DNA of 64,000 nucleotides, taken from NCBI RefSeq assembly GCF_003931915.1, contig NZ_RSAA01000015.1:248001-312000 (forward strand). Direction: 5' to 3'. The position numbers were made by a program, and so were the translations under genes. Shown here one piece after another: positions 10,214 through 17,604 of the stretch. A model generated the notes under the pieces. The model did no database searches. It was not told where the DNA came from and worked only from the letters and a program-made list of their open reading frames with translations. Position 1 is the stretch's first letter; each line of letters starts with the position of its first letter. The stretch comes from Saccharopolyspora rhizosphaerae. GTDB lineage: Bacteria; Actinomycetota; Actinomycetes; Mycobacteriales; Pseudonocardiaceae.

Positions 10214-10548
10214 AATCCTGAACCGAAAGCTCCGGCTCGGAGGCTGGGGCGGGGGAGGGCCACTCCTCCAGGTGTGCTTGACCTGCTGCCGTTCCCCTTC
10301 GCACTTCTCACGGAGTTCGGCCCCTGAAGGCCGTGGTCGAATTTCGCGCGAACTTCGAGCCCTGGCGGGGTGTGCACGAGCGGAAGCTCTTCGACGGCGA
10401 GCTTGGTCGAGGAGCGGGAAGGCGGGAGCTGGCGAGGTGGGAGCTGGCGAGGCGAGGTGCGCGGTTCGTGACTCGAAGAAGCTATCTTCGGTGATAGTAT
10501 CGCTGGCGTTAGTATCTGCTGCGTTCCCGGTGGGAGGGCTTGGCGTTG
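10214..10548. other. Intergenic stretch with a palindromic repeat and an AT-rich promoter-like patch
   Basis: It contains repeat copy 3 (10337-10358). Next to the ATPase gene lies an AT-rich patch: CTATC at 10482-10486 faces GATAG at 10493-10497, and TAGTATC occurs at 10495-10501 and again at 10510-10516 with a 15-bp period. The second TAGTAT is a plausible -10 for the ATPase gene. No gene is supported in this stretch. Confidence 0.5.
10337..10358. repeat. 22-bp palindromic intergenic repeat, copy 3
   Basis: TCGAATTTCGC followed by GCGAACTTCGA; it differs from the perfect palindrome at one position. Confidence 0.6.
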
Positions 10549-11976
10549 GTGGACTTCGTCGGTCGGCGGGAGGAGCTGGCCACGCTGGAGCGCGAGCTGC
10601 AGAGGGTCGCCTCCGGCGTGGGGGGTGAGCGGCCGGGCCGGTGCGTGATGCTGCGCGGGCGGCGCCGGGTGGGCAAGTCACGCCTGGTCGAGCGCTTCGC
10701 CGAGCGTTCCGGAGTGCCGTTCCTGTTCTACGCGGCCACGGGTGCGCCGAACGCGGACGAGCTCGCCCGACTCGCTCGCGACGCCCAGGTGTCGAACCTC
10801 CCGCTGGCGCACCTGCTGGCCTCCGCGCAGCCGCAGAACTGGGACGCCGCGTTCGACGTGCTCGCCGCCGCGCTGCCGGCGGACCGGCCGAGTGTGCTGG
10901 TCATCGACGAGGTCCCGTACCTCATGGACGACAGCGGCGCGTTCGAAGGCGTGCTGCAGCGGGCTTGGGACCGGGCGCTGGAAGCGAAACCGGTGCTGCT
11001 GATCTTGATCGGCTCGGACCTGTCGATGATGGAGGCGCTCAACAACTACGGCCGTCCCTTCCACCAACGCGGCCGGGAGATGGTGCTGGGGCCGTTGAAC
11101 CCCGCCGAAGTCGGCAGCATGCTGGGGCTGGACGCAGCGGACGCGTTCGACGCCGCGCTGGTCACCGGCGGACTGCCGCTGATCTGCGCCGACTGGCCGC
11201 GCGGCGCCTGTGTGTGGGACTTCCTCGGCGAGGCGCTGAACGATCCCGTCTCGCCCCTGCTCGTGTCGGCGGAGAGGTCGCTGGCCGCGGAGTTCCCGCC
11301 CAGCGCTCAGCCGCGCAAGGTGCTGTCGGCGATCGGCAGCGGCGAGCGGACCTTCAGCAACATCGCCCGAGCAGCCGGAGGGCTCGCGGCCACCTCCCTG
11401 CAGCGGTCGCTGGAAGTCCTCGTCGACAAGCGGATCGTCGCGGTGGACCTGCCCCTGTCGACCCGCCCGTCGAGGGAACGCCGGTACCGGGTGGCGGACC
11501 CCTACCTCCGGTTCTGGCTGCACCTCGTCGGGCCCTACATCGGGGAGGTCGAGAGGGGGCGTGGTGACCTGACCCTGGCCCGGATCCGGGAGAACTGGAC
11601 CAGCTGGCGCGGTCGAGCCGTCGAACCGCTCGTCCGCGAGGCGCTCGTCCGGATCCTGCCCGGCAACGGGCTGCCGCACGCCCCAGCGGTGGGCGGGTAC
11701 TGGACCCGCAGCAACAACGTCGAGATCGACATCGTCGGGGCGGACCGAGCGCCCATCGCCAAGGAGCTCCGCTTCGTCGGCTCGATCAAGTGGCTGGAGA
11801 ACTCCCCCTTCGACCAGCACGACCTGGCCGCCCTGCACCGGCACCGCGCCGCGCTCACCGACCAACCCCTCCCGGTCCTGGCCGTGTCGCGCAGCGGCGT
11901 CGAGTGCACGGGTCTCGACGCCTCGTGCGGCCCGGCTGATCTGCTCCGAGCGTGGTCGCAGCAGGCGTCGGTCTGA
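10549..11976 (+). CDS. AAA-type ATPase with C-terminal DUF234 (PD-(D/E)XK-like) domain
   Basis: The 475-residue protein begins with FVGRREEL, has Walker A GRRRVGKS near residue 37 and Walker B VLVIDEVPYL near residue 116, a winged-helix region (ERTFSNIARAAGG...LQRSLEVLVDKRIV), and the conserved RRYRVADPYLRFWLHLV block that opens DUF234. The tail VEIDIVGADR...SIKWLENSPFD resembles a nuclease-like fold. These archaeal-type ATPases are widespread, often variably distributed, and of unknown function. GTG 10549 has GGGAGGG upstream; TTG 10546 or 10540 are alternatives. The AT-rich promoter is unlike its neighbours and hints at transfer. Confidence 0.85.
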   Translation: MDFVGRREELATLERELQRVASGVGGERPGRCVMLRGRRRVGKSRLVERFAERSGVPFLFYAATGAPNADELARLARDAQVSNLPLAHLLASAQPQNWDAAFDVLAAALPADRPSVLVIDEVPYLMDDSGAFEGVLQRAWDRALEAKPVLLILIGSDLSMMEALNNYGRPFHQRGREMVLGPLNPAEVGSMLGLDAADAFDAALVTGGLPLICADWPRGACVWDFLGEALNDPVSPLLVSAERSLAAEFPPSAQPRKVLSAIGSGERTFSNIARAAGGLAATSLQRSLEVLVDKRIVAVDLPLSTRPSRERRYRVADPYLRFWLHLVGPYIGEVERGRGDLTLARIRENWTSWRGRAVEPLVREALVRILPGNGLPHAPAVGGYWTRSNNVEIDIVGADRAPIAKELRFVGSIKWLENSPFDQHDLAALHRHRAALTDQPLPVLAVSRSGVECTGLDASCGPADLLRAWSQQASV

Positions 11977-12060
11977 CCCGCTCCAGCGGCTCCGCGACGA
12001 CGGGTGAACCTGGGACTTCTCGGAGTTCCGCCCGACCGTTGGGCTGCTAGCGTCGGACGG

Positions 12061-13017
12061 GTGAGTCCGGTGCTCGTGATCGGTGCGGGTGTGCACGGCT
12101 TGACCTGCGGCGTTGTGCTCGCCGAGGCAGGTCGCCAGGTGCTGATCCGAACTGCTGAGCGGCCGCGCGAGACGACCTCGGCCGTGGCCGGCGCGATGTG
12201 GGGACCGGCGCGGCTCAAACCACCGGAACGCGTCCTGTACTGGGCCACGCTGTCGCACGCCGAGTTCACCTCGCTGGCGCGTGTCGAGAACTCCGGCGTG
12301 CACCTGGCCTCCGGGCGGATGGCCGCGCGGTTCGACCTCGGCGACGTCGTGCCTCCGGAGACCAAGCTGATCCCCGACCTGCAGCGTTGTGACGAGCAGG
12401 AGCTGCCCGACGGGTTCGTCTGGGGCTACCGGGGGACCGTGCCGCTGATCGACATGCCCCGCTACCTCGACCACCTGCTCGACCGCTTCCTCGCCGCAGG
12501 CGGCGAGATCCGGCTGGGTCCCGTGCAGACGTTGGCCGACGCCGCCGCCGAGTGCGACACCATCGTCAACTGCACCGGCGTGGGAGCGCACGAACTCGTC
12601 GGCGACCCCAGCGTGCACGCGGTCTTCGGCCAGCACGTCGTGGTGCGCAACCCGGGCCTGGAGGAGTACTTCATCGAGCTCAGCGACGGCGGTGAGTTCA
12701 CCTCGTGGATGCCGCACGGCGATCGCGTCGTGCTCGGCGGGATCTCGCTGGCCGACGACTGGCGGCGCACTCCGCGGCGCGAGATCAGCGAGGGCATCCT
12801 CCGCCGCGCCGCCCGCCTCGAACCGCGGCTGGCCGACGCCGAGGTCCTCGAGGAGACCGTCGGTCTGCGGCCCGGCCGCGAGTCGGTGCGCGTCGACGTC
12901 GAGCACTACCGAGGAGCCCGCCTCATCCACGACTACGGCCACGGTGCGTGCGGTGTCGGCCTCTCGTGGGGCTGCGCGTTCGAGGTGGCCGAGCTCGTCG
13001 AGGGCAAGACCGAGTGA
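12061..13017 (+). CDS. FAD-dependent D-amino-acid oxidase-like protein
   Basis: The 318-residue product starts with a Rossmann FAD-binding motif VIGAGVHGLTCGVVLAEAG, has the DAO block AVAGAMWGPARL, and ends with the DAO signature HDYGHGACGVGLSWGCA. It probably deaminates a D-amino acid oxidatively with release of peroxide, although residues for a specific substrate cannot be assigned. GTG 12061 is chosen because the nucleotide-binding strand follows at once and because a TAGCGT hexamer lies exactly 7 nt upstream (12048-12053), which predicts a leaderless mRNA. An earlier start at 12004 would add 19 atypical residues. Confidence 0.88.
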   Translation: MSPVLVIGAGVHGLTCGVVLAEAGRQVLIRTAERPRETTSAVAGAMWGPARLKPPERVLYWATLSHAEFTSLARVENSGVHLASGRMAARFDLGDVVPPETKLIPDLQRCDEQELPDGFVWGYRGTVPLIDMPRYLDHLLDRFLAAGGEIRLGPVQTLADAAAECDTIVNCTGVGAHELVGDPSVHAVFGQHVVVRNPGLEEYFIELSDGGEFTSWMPHGDRVVLGGISLADDWRRTPRREISEGILRRAARLEPRLADAEVLEETVGLRPGRESVRVDVEHYRGARLIHDYGHGACGVGLSWGCAFEVAELVEGKTE

Positions 13018-13197
13018 GTTCCGCGGCGCAGCCGCTGTCCCGCGCCCGACGCCCTGCACCGGCGTGCACCAGCAGCAAGTGGCGCCCGAGAGACCCGCGT
13101 CTGCGGTTCCCGCACCCGTGGTCGTGCAGCATCGCGGAGCCGCTGCGTTCTTCCCGCCCGAGGGTTCTGCTCCCCGCACCGCGGAGCGAAGTGCGGC

Positions 13198-13491
13198 CTA
13201 GTCGAACTGCTCCACGACGTCGTCGATCTCCTGGGCCATCGAGGTGTCGTTGCCGGTGATGCCGCCCTTGAAGTGCGTGGACAGGGAGAACGTCACCGTC
13301 GTGTAGCGGATGTCGATGTCGGGGTGGTGGTTCTCGTTCTCCGCGATCTCGGCGACCCGCGTGACAGCCTGGACAGCCTGCGGAAATCCCGCGAACTCGA
13401 CCTCCCGGACGAGCGCGGCGCCCTCGTGGCGCCACGTCGGCAGGTGCTGCAGGGCCTCGGAGATCTGCGCGTCGGTGAGCAGTTCGGTCAT
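13198..13491 (-). CDS. 4a-hydroxytetrahydrobiopterin (pterin-4a-carbinolamine) dehydratase
   Basis: The 97-residue product matches the small PCD family in length and carries the catalytic ENENHHPDIDIRYTTVTFSLSTH block with the paired histidines, then the GGIT.ND motif. The enzyme recycles carbinolamine pterins and in bacteria may also act in pterin-cofactor upkeep. ATG 13491 gives the usual MTELLTDAQI start; the frame could extend to 13563 but that would add non-family residues. It is divergent from the response-regulator gene. Confidence 0.92.
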   Translation of the reverse strand: MTELLTDAQISEALQHLPTWRHEGAALVREVEFAGFPQAVQAVTRVAEIAENENHHPDIDIRYTTVTFSLSTHFKGGITGNDTSMAQEIDDVVEQFD

Positions 13492-13622
13492 GACCACATG
13501 GTGCCCGAGGTGGAGCGGATCGACCGTCCAGTCTGAGATCGAGCTGAGAATCTCGCCGATCACTGTGAGAAGGGACTGAGACCTGGTGCCCGAGCAGGGT
13601 GGAGGTCGGCATCCTGGTCATC

Positions 13623-14306
13623 ATGTTGCCTCGGGTGCTGGTGGTCGACGACGAGCCGGGAGTGCGCGCTGCGCTGCGCCGCGGGTTGACCGCGGAAGGC
13701 ATGGAGGTCAGCGTCGCCGCCGACGGTCCCGAGGCGCTGCGCCTGACCATGACCGGCGCCTTCGACGTCGTGCTGCTCGACGTCATGCTGCCCGGCATGT
13801 CCGGTTACCGGGTGCTGGAGCGGATGCGCGAGCAGGACGTGACCACCCCGGTGCTGCTCATCTCGGCCAAGAGCGGCGAGGTCGACCAGGCCGACGGGCT
13901 CGACCTCGGCGCCGACGGCTACCTGGTCAAACCCTTCTCCTTCCTCGTGCTCGTCGCCCAGGTGCGGGCGTTGCTGCGGCGGCGGGACAACGCCGGTCAG
14001 CAGGCGTGCCTGCGGGTGGGGGCGCTGGAGATCGACCGCAGCAACCGCGAGGTGCACTGGAACGGCCAACCGGTGACGCTCTCACCGCGCGAGTACGGGT
14101 TGCTCGTCGCGCTGGCCAGCCACCCGGAATCCGTGGTTCCCAAGGACGACCTGCGGCGCATGGTGTGGGGCGAGGAGCAGTTCGTCACCCGCAACGTCGT
14201 CGAGGTCTACGTCGGCTACTTGCGGCGCAAGCTGTCCGCGGTCGGTGCCGGTGAGCTCGTGCAGACCGTGCGCGGGCAGGGCTACCGGGTCTGCTGCGAC
14301 GCATGA
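13623..14306 (+). CDS. OmpR/PhoB-family response regulator
   Basis: The 227-residue protein has a receiver domain with the acidic pair in VVDDEPG, the phosphoacceptor aspartate in LLDVMLPGMSGY (near residue 52) and the lysine in LVKPFS. A winged-helix DNA-binding domain follows (SPREYGLLVALASHP...VVEVYVGYLRRKL...VRGQGYR). The ATG at 13623 begins the receiver domain. The stop overlaps the kinase ATG as ATGA, so it works with the histidine kinase that follows. Target genes cannot be deduced. Confidence 0.93.
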   Translation: MLPRVLVVDDEPGVRAALRRGLTAEGMEVSVAADGPEALRLTMTGAFDVVLLDVMLPGMSGYRVLERMREQDVTTPVLLISAKSGEVDQADGLDLGADGYLVKPFSFLVLVAQVRALLRRRDNAGQQACLRVGALEIDRSNREVHWNGQPVTLSPREYGLLVALASHPESVVPKDDLRRMVWGEEQFVTRNVVEVYVGYLRRKLSAVGAGELVQTVRGQGYRVCCDA

Positions 14307-15625
14307 TCAGGGGAATGCGCGGGTGGTGGCAGCGCCGCACCATCCAGTTCCGCACCAGCGTCGTGGCCGCCGCCGTCGCGCTGATCGGCCTCGGGGTCGT
14401 CGCCCACGCCGGAGCCGGCATCGTCAGCTGGCTCTTGATCGACTCCGTCGACGCCGACCTCAAGCGCATCGCGGGCGGCGCCGCCGACCAGGTCGCCGCG
14501 GGCACGCCGATCGTCGGCAGGCCCGACGTGCGGGTGCTGGAGGAGGGCACCGGCGCTCCGGTGGACGGGTTGCCCAGCGCGAACCTGAGCGAGTGGCAGA
14601 TCGTCGAGCTCAGCGCGGGCAGCGGGGTCCTCGACTTCGTGGCGCCCGCCGAGCTGCACCGCTGGCGCGGCGTCCCGGTCACCGATCCCGCAGGCCGGCA
14701 CCTGCTGGTGGCCGCTGAAGCACGCCTGGTCGGCTTCGCCGACACGGCCGGGCGCACCGGCAAGCTGCTCAGCTTCGGATCGGTGGTGGCAGCGGCCCTC
14801 GTCGGGTTCGCGACCTGGCTCGTCGTGCACCGCTCGCTGCGGCCGGTGGACCGGATCCGCAGCGCCGCCGCCGGCCTGCCCGAGGGTGAGCGGTTGCCGG
14901 TGCCCGAGGCCGCCGACGAGATCCGGGCCCTGGCCGAGGAGCTCAACACGATGCTCGCCCGCCGCGACGCCGACACCGAGCGGCTGCGCAGGTTCACCGG
15001 GGACGCCGCGCACGAGCTGCGCAACCCCGTCGCCTCGATCCGCGCTCAGGCCGAGGTCGCGGTCATGCACCCCGATCCGGACATCGCGCACGAGACGCTG
15101 CAGGACATCGCCCTCGAAGCGCAGCGGTTGTCCACGCTGGTGGAGAGCCTGCTCGCGCTCGCCCGCGCCGAGCGGGAAGCCGAGCCCACCCAGCCGGTGG
15201 ACCTGGCGGCGGCCGTGCGGGAGGTCGCCGAACGCCTCGGCAACGACGTCGAGCTGGACGTGCCGGCGGAGCCGGTGCTCGTGCTCGCCGCGCCGGCCGA
15301 GGTCACGACCGTGCTGGAGAACATCATCGGCAACGCCCTGCGCTACACCCGGACGCTGGTGCGGGTGTCGGTGCAGGCCGAGCCGGGGATGGGCGTGCGC
15401 GTGGTCGTCGACGACGACGGCCCGGGCATCCCGCCGGAGCACCGGCCGCGCGTGTTCGACCGCTTCTACCGGGTCGAGCCCGACCGTGCTCGGGCGACCG
15501 GTGGTGCCGGGCTCGGCCTCGCGCTGGCGGCCGAGGCGGTGCGCAGGCGCGGCGGGACCGTGCACGCGGCGGAGTCACCGGTGGGTGGTGCGCGCATCGA
15601 GGTCCGCTGGCCAGCCGCACCCTGA
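14303..15625 (+). CDS. Two-component sensor histidine kinase (HAMP type)
   Basis: The 440-residue membrane kinase has a first transmembrane helix near residues 15-40, an extracytoplasmic sensor of about 110 residues, a second helix near 150-175, a HAMP linker (HRSLRPVDRIRSAAAGL), an H-box FTGDAAHELRNPVASIR with the phosphorylated histidine near residue 237, and an ATPase domain with N-box NIIGNALRY, G1 DDDGPGIP and G2 TGGAGLGLALA. It is translationally coupled to the response regulator. The signal is unknown. Confidence 0.93.
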   Translation: MIRGMRGWWQRRTIQFRTSVVAAAVALIGLGVVAHAGAGIVSWLLIDSVDADLKRIAGGAADQVAAGTPIVGRPDVRVLEEGTGAPVDGLPSANLSEWQIVELSAGSGVLDFVAPAELHRWRGVPVTDPAGRHLLVAAEARLVGFADTAGRTGKLLSFGSVVAAALVGFATWLVVHRSLRPVDRIRSAAAGLPEGERLPVPEAADEIRALAEELNTMLARRDADTERLRRFTGDAAHELRNPVASIRAQAEVAVMHPDPDIAHETLQDIALEAQRLSTLVESLLALARAEREAEPTQPVDLAAAVREVAERLGNDVELDVPAEPVLVLAAPAEVTTVLENIIGNALRYTRTLVRVSVQAEPGMGVRVVVDDDGPGIPPEHRPRVFDRFYRVEPDRARATGGAGLGLALAAEAVRRRGGTVHAAESPVGGARIEVRWPAAP

Positions 15626-15646
15626 CGTGCGGCAAGATTGCCGGGC

Positions 15647-16474
15647 GTGGCGGTCCTGCGGAGCACTGGTCTGATCGAGGCACCCCTGGCCACGGTGGGG
15701 GCCGCGCTGCGGCACACCCGCACGGCGGAGACCGGTCTCGCCGGGCTCGGCGTGCGAGCCAGGAGGCTCACGAGCGCTGATTCGCTGCTGGTGCCCGGCG
15801 ACGAGCTCGCGTTCCGCATCGCCGGGTTGACCCTGACCACCCGGGTCGTGCGTGCCGACGTCGACGGGTTGAGCTCGGTCCTGGTCTCCGGCCCGTTGAG
15901 CCGGTTGCAGCACGACACCGTCCTCGCGCAGGTCGGGCCGCGCACCCTGCTCACCGACTCCGTGCGGTGGACCAGTCCGCTCGGGCCGCTGGGCAGGATC
16001 GGCGACGTCGCCCTCGGGCGTCGCCTGGTGCTCGGCGTGCAGGCGGCCCGCATCCGCGCCGTCCGCGCACTCGCCGAAGCCTGGGCGGACCGGGAGGTGG
16101 TGGTGGGAACCGCGATCGTGCGCGGCGGACGGCTGCTCGCCCAGCAGCGCAGCTACCCCGCCTCGCACGCAGGCCAGTGGGAACTGCCCGGCGGACGCGT
16201 GGAGCCCGGCGAGGACGAGGACGAGGCCGTGGTCCGCGAGTGCCGCGAAGAGCTCGGCGTGGAGGTCAGGCCCACCGGTCGGCTCGGCACCGACGTGCCG
16301 CTGGACAACGGGATGCTGCTGCGCGTCCACACCGGGGAGCTCACGGGTCCCGAGGAGCCCGCAGCGGTCGAGCACCGCGAGGTTCGCTGGGTGAACGCAG
16401 CGGAGCTGCCCGCCCTCGACTGGCTCGAGACCGACCGGGTCCTGCTGCACTCCCTCCGCGCACTGCTGAGCTAG
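15647..16474 (+). CDS. Fusion of an N-terminal START/SRPBCC-like domain with a C-terminal Nudix hydrolase
   Basis: The 275-residue protein has a Nudix box GGRVEPGEDEDEAVVRECREELGV split as GGRVEPG, E, and REELGV near residues 182-205, preceded by VGTAIVRGGRLLAQQRS, and is most like MutT-type 8-oxo-dGTP or CTP pyrophosphohydrolases. The first 145 residues (STGLIEAPLATVGAALRHTR) look like a START/polyketide-cyclase-like domain. The fusion is uncommon; whether the N-domain brings a ligand or a partner is unknown. GTG 15647 is preferred to TTG 15638. Confidence 0.78.
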   Translation: MAVLRSTGLIEAPLATVGAALRHTRTAETGLAGLGVRARRLTSADSLLVPGDELAFRIAGLTLTTRVVRADVDGLSSVLVSGPLSRLQHDTVLAQVGPRTLLTDSVRWTSPLGPLGRIGDVALGRRLVLGVQAARIRAVRALAEAWADREVVVGTAIVRGGRLLAQQRSYPASHAGQWELPGGRVEPGEDEDEAVVRECREELGVEVRPTGRLGTDVPLDNGMLLRVHTGELTGPEEPAAVEHREVRWVNAAELPALDWLETDRVLLHSLRALLS

Positions 16475-16667
16475 GTACCTGGCAACCGAAGAGGGAGGAG
16501 GATTCACCGGCTCCGGTGACCCACTTCCGAGGAAGCGGACACCACCGGTGAGCACGTTCGGCAGGCGAGCCGCGCCCGCAGTTCTCGGAGAACGATCTTC
16601 TTCCGAGCGGAGAGAGCCACAGAATTGATCGGAAGCAAGGGCTGGTCAGGCGAGCTACATTGAGAGG

Positions 16668-16979
16668 ATGTTTGTAGTGCTGTTGAACTACACCGCGCCC
16701 GAATCGGACATCGACGCCAACCTCGTAGATCACTACGAATGGGTCTCCCAGCATTACGACGCAGGCGACTTCATCGCCGCCGGGCACCGGCACCCCCGCA
16801 ACGGGGCGGTGATCATCGCTCGGGCGATGTCCCGCGGCCGGCTGGACGCGATCCTGGCGACCGACCCGTTCGCGCTGCACAAACTGGCCCGCTACGAGGT
16901 CATCGAGTTCCACGCGCTGCGCACGATCCCGGAGCTGGCGGCCTACGCGGACCCGTTGCCCACGACCGCGCAGCGATAG
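16668..16979 (+). CDS. YciI-family protein
   Basis: The 103-residue product has the YciI/DGPF ferredoxin-like fold: VVLLNYTAPESDID at the start, a central H.EW...Y..GDFIAAG segment with a conserved histidine, and DPFALHKLARYEVIEF near the end. Function in most members is unknown; some act as small hydrolases or dehalogenases. ATG 16668 follows TGAGAGG. The gene converges on the Cys/Lys-rich gene; CCGCGG inverted arms at 16997-17016 lie between the two ends. Confidence 0.85.
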   Translation: MFVVLLNYTAPESDIDANLVDHYEWVSQHYDAGDFIAAGHRHPRNGAVIIARAMSRGRLDAILATDPFALHKLARYEVIEFHALRTIPELAAYADPLPTTAQR

Positions 16980-17021
16980 CGGAACGCATGATTCCGCCGC
17001 GGTGCAGGCGCCGCGGTCAGA

Positions 17022-17252
17022 TCACGTCGTGCTCTTCTCCTCGGCCTTCTTGCCGCTCTTCTTCCCGTCCTTCTTGCCTTCCTTCTTCCCGCTCTTCTTG
17101 CCGTCCTTCTTCGCGGCTTTCTTCTTCGCCTTCTTGACCTCTTCCTCCTTGGATTCGCGGAGCAAGGTCTTCAGGACCACGATGGGGCAGCTCTTGCACG
17201 GTGGTTGCGAATGGCAACATTCCTTCTTGACCTTGATGGTGCCTTTGCCCAC
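17022..17252 (-). CDS. Small Cys- and Lys-rich protein with a five-fold GKK repeat, predicted iron-regulated
   Basis: The 76-residue product has two parts. Residues about 11-23 hold CCHSQPPCKSCP, four cysteines that could bind a metal. The second half is almost only Lys, Glu, Ala, Asp and Ser and contains five consecutive tetrapeptides of the form [D/S/E]GKK. I do not know its function. Actinobacterial proteins with a CC..xPxCKxCP core exist in my memory but are uncharacterised. GTG 17252 has GAGGA upstream. An iron-box-like site lies 36 bp before the start and overlaps a TACCCT -10 candidate, which suggests control by a DtxR/IdeR-type repressor. Confidence 0.8.
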   Translation of the reverse strand: MGKGTIKVKKECCHSQPPCKSCPIVVLKTLLRESKEEEVKKAKKKAAKKDGKKSGKKEGKKDGKKSGKKAEEKSTT

Positions 17253-17287
17253 GGTGCTTCTTCCTCAGACGGGTTCGGGGGTGCGGC

Positions 17288-17306
17288 CGAGGGTAGGCGA
17301 ACCTAA
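17288..17306. promoter_or_regulatory. Candidate DtxR/IdeR-type iron box
   Basis: CGAGGGTAGGCGAACCTAA matches 15 of 19 positions of the IdeR/DmdR box TTAGGTTAGGCTAACCTAA by direct comparison. It lies between the Cys/Lys-rich gene (start 17252) and typA (start 17605), much closer to the former. The minus-strand TACCCT (17295-17290) inside it could be a -10. Confidence 0.62.
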
Positions 17307-17604
17307 CCCGGTCTGGCGAACTTGATGTTCGCCCGCACCGGTGGATGTTGCACGGCCCACGTGCGCGCCGGTCGGTGATGTGCTTGCACTACGCTGGAGT
17401 CGGCCGCGTGTCGACGTAGCGCCCCCGCGGACCCGCGGGGTGACGCCGAAATGAGCTCCGCAGCAGCGGCGCAGTGGAGCCGCGGCCGGTGCCTGGCACT
17501 CAGCAGGCACCATGCGGGAGACCCGCATCCGGTGCCATCGCACAGCGGTGCATCACATCGACGAACCGCCGCGTCCTTTCCGCGCCGAGCCATGGAGTAC
17601 CCGC
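17307..17604. other. Leader and promoter region of typA
   Basis: No gene is supported here. CCCCGCGG-AC-CCGCGGGG at 17423-17440 is a compact perfect palindrome about 165 bp before the typA start. An upstream in-frame ATG at 17512 would extend typA by 31 residues not seen in the family. Confidence 0.45.

Noticed and set aside
17040-17130. Possible CRISPR-like or microsatellite array (CTTCTTxCC repeats)
   Set aside because: The 12-bp repetition encodes the GKK tetrapeptides on the minus strand; there are no spacers.
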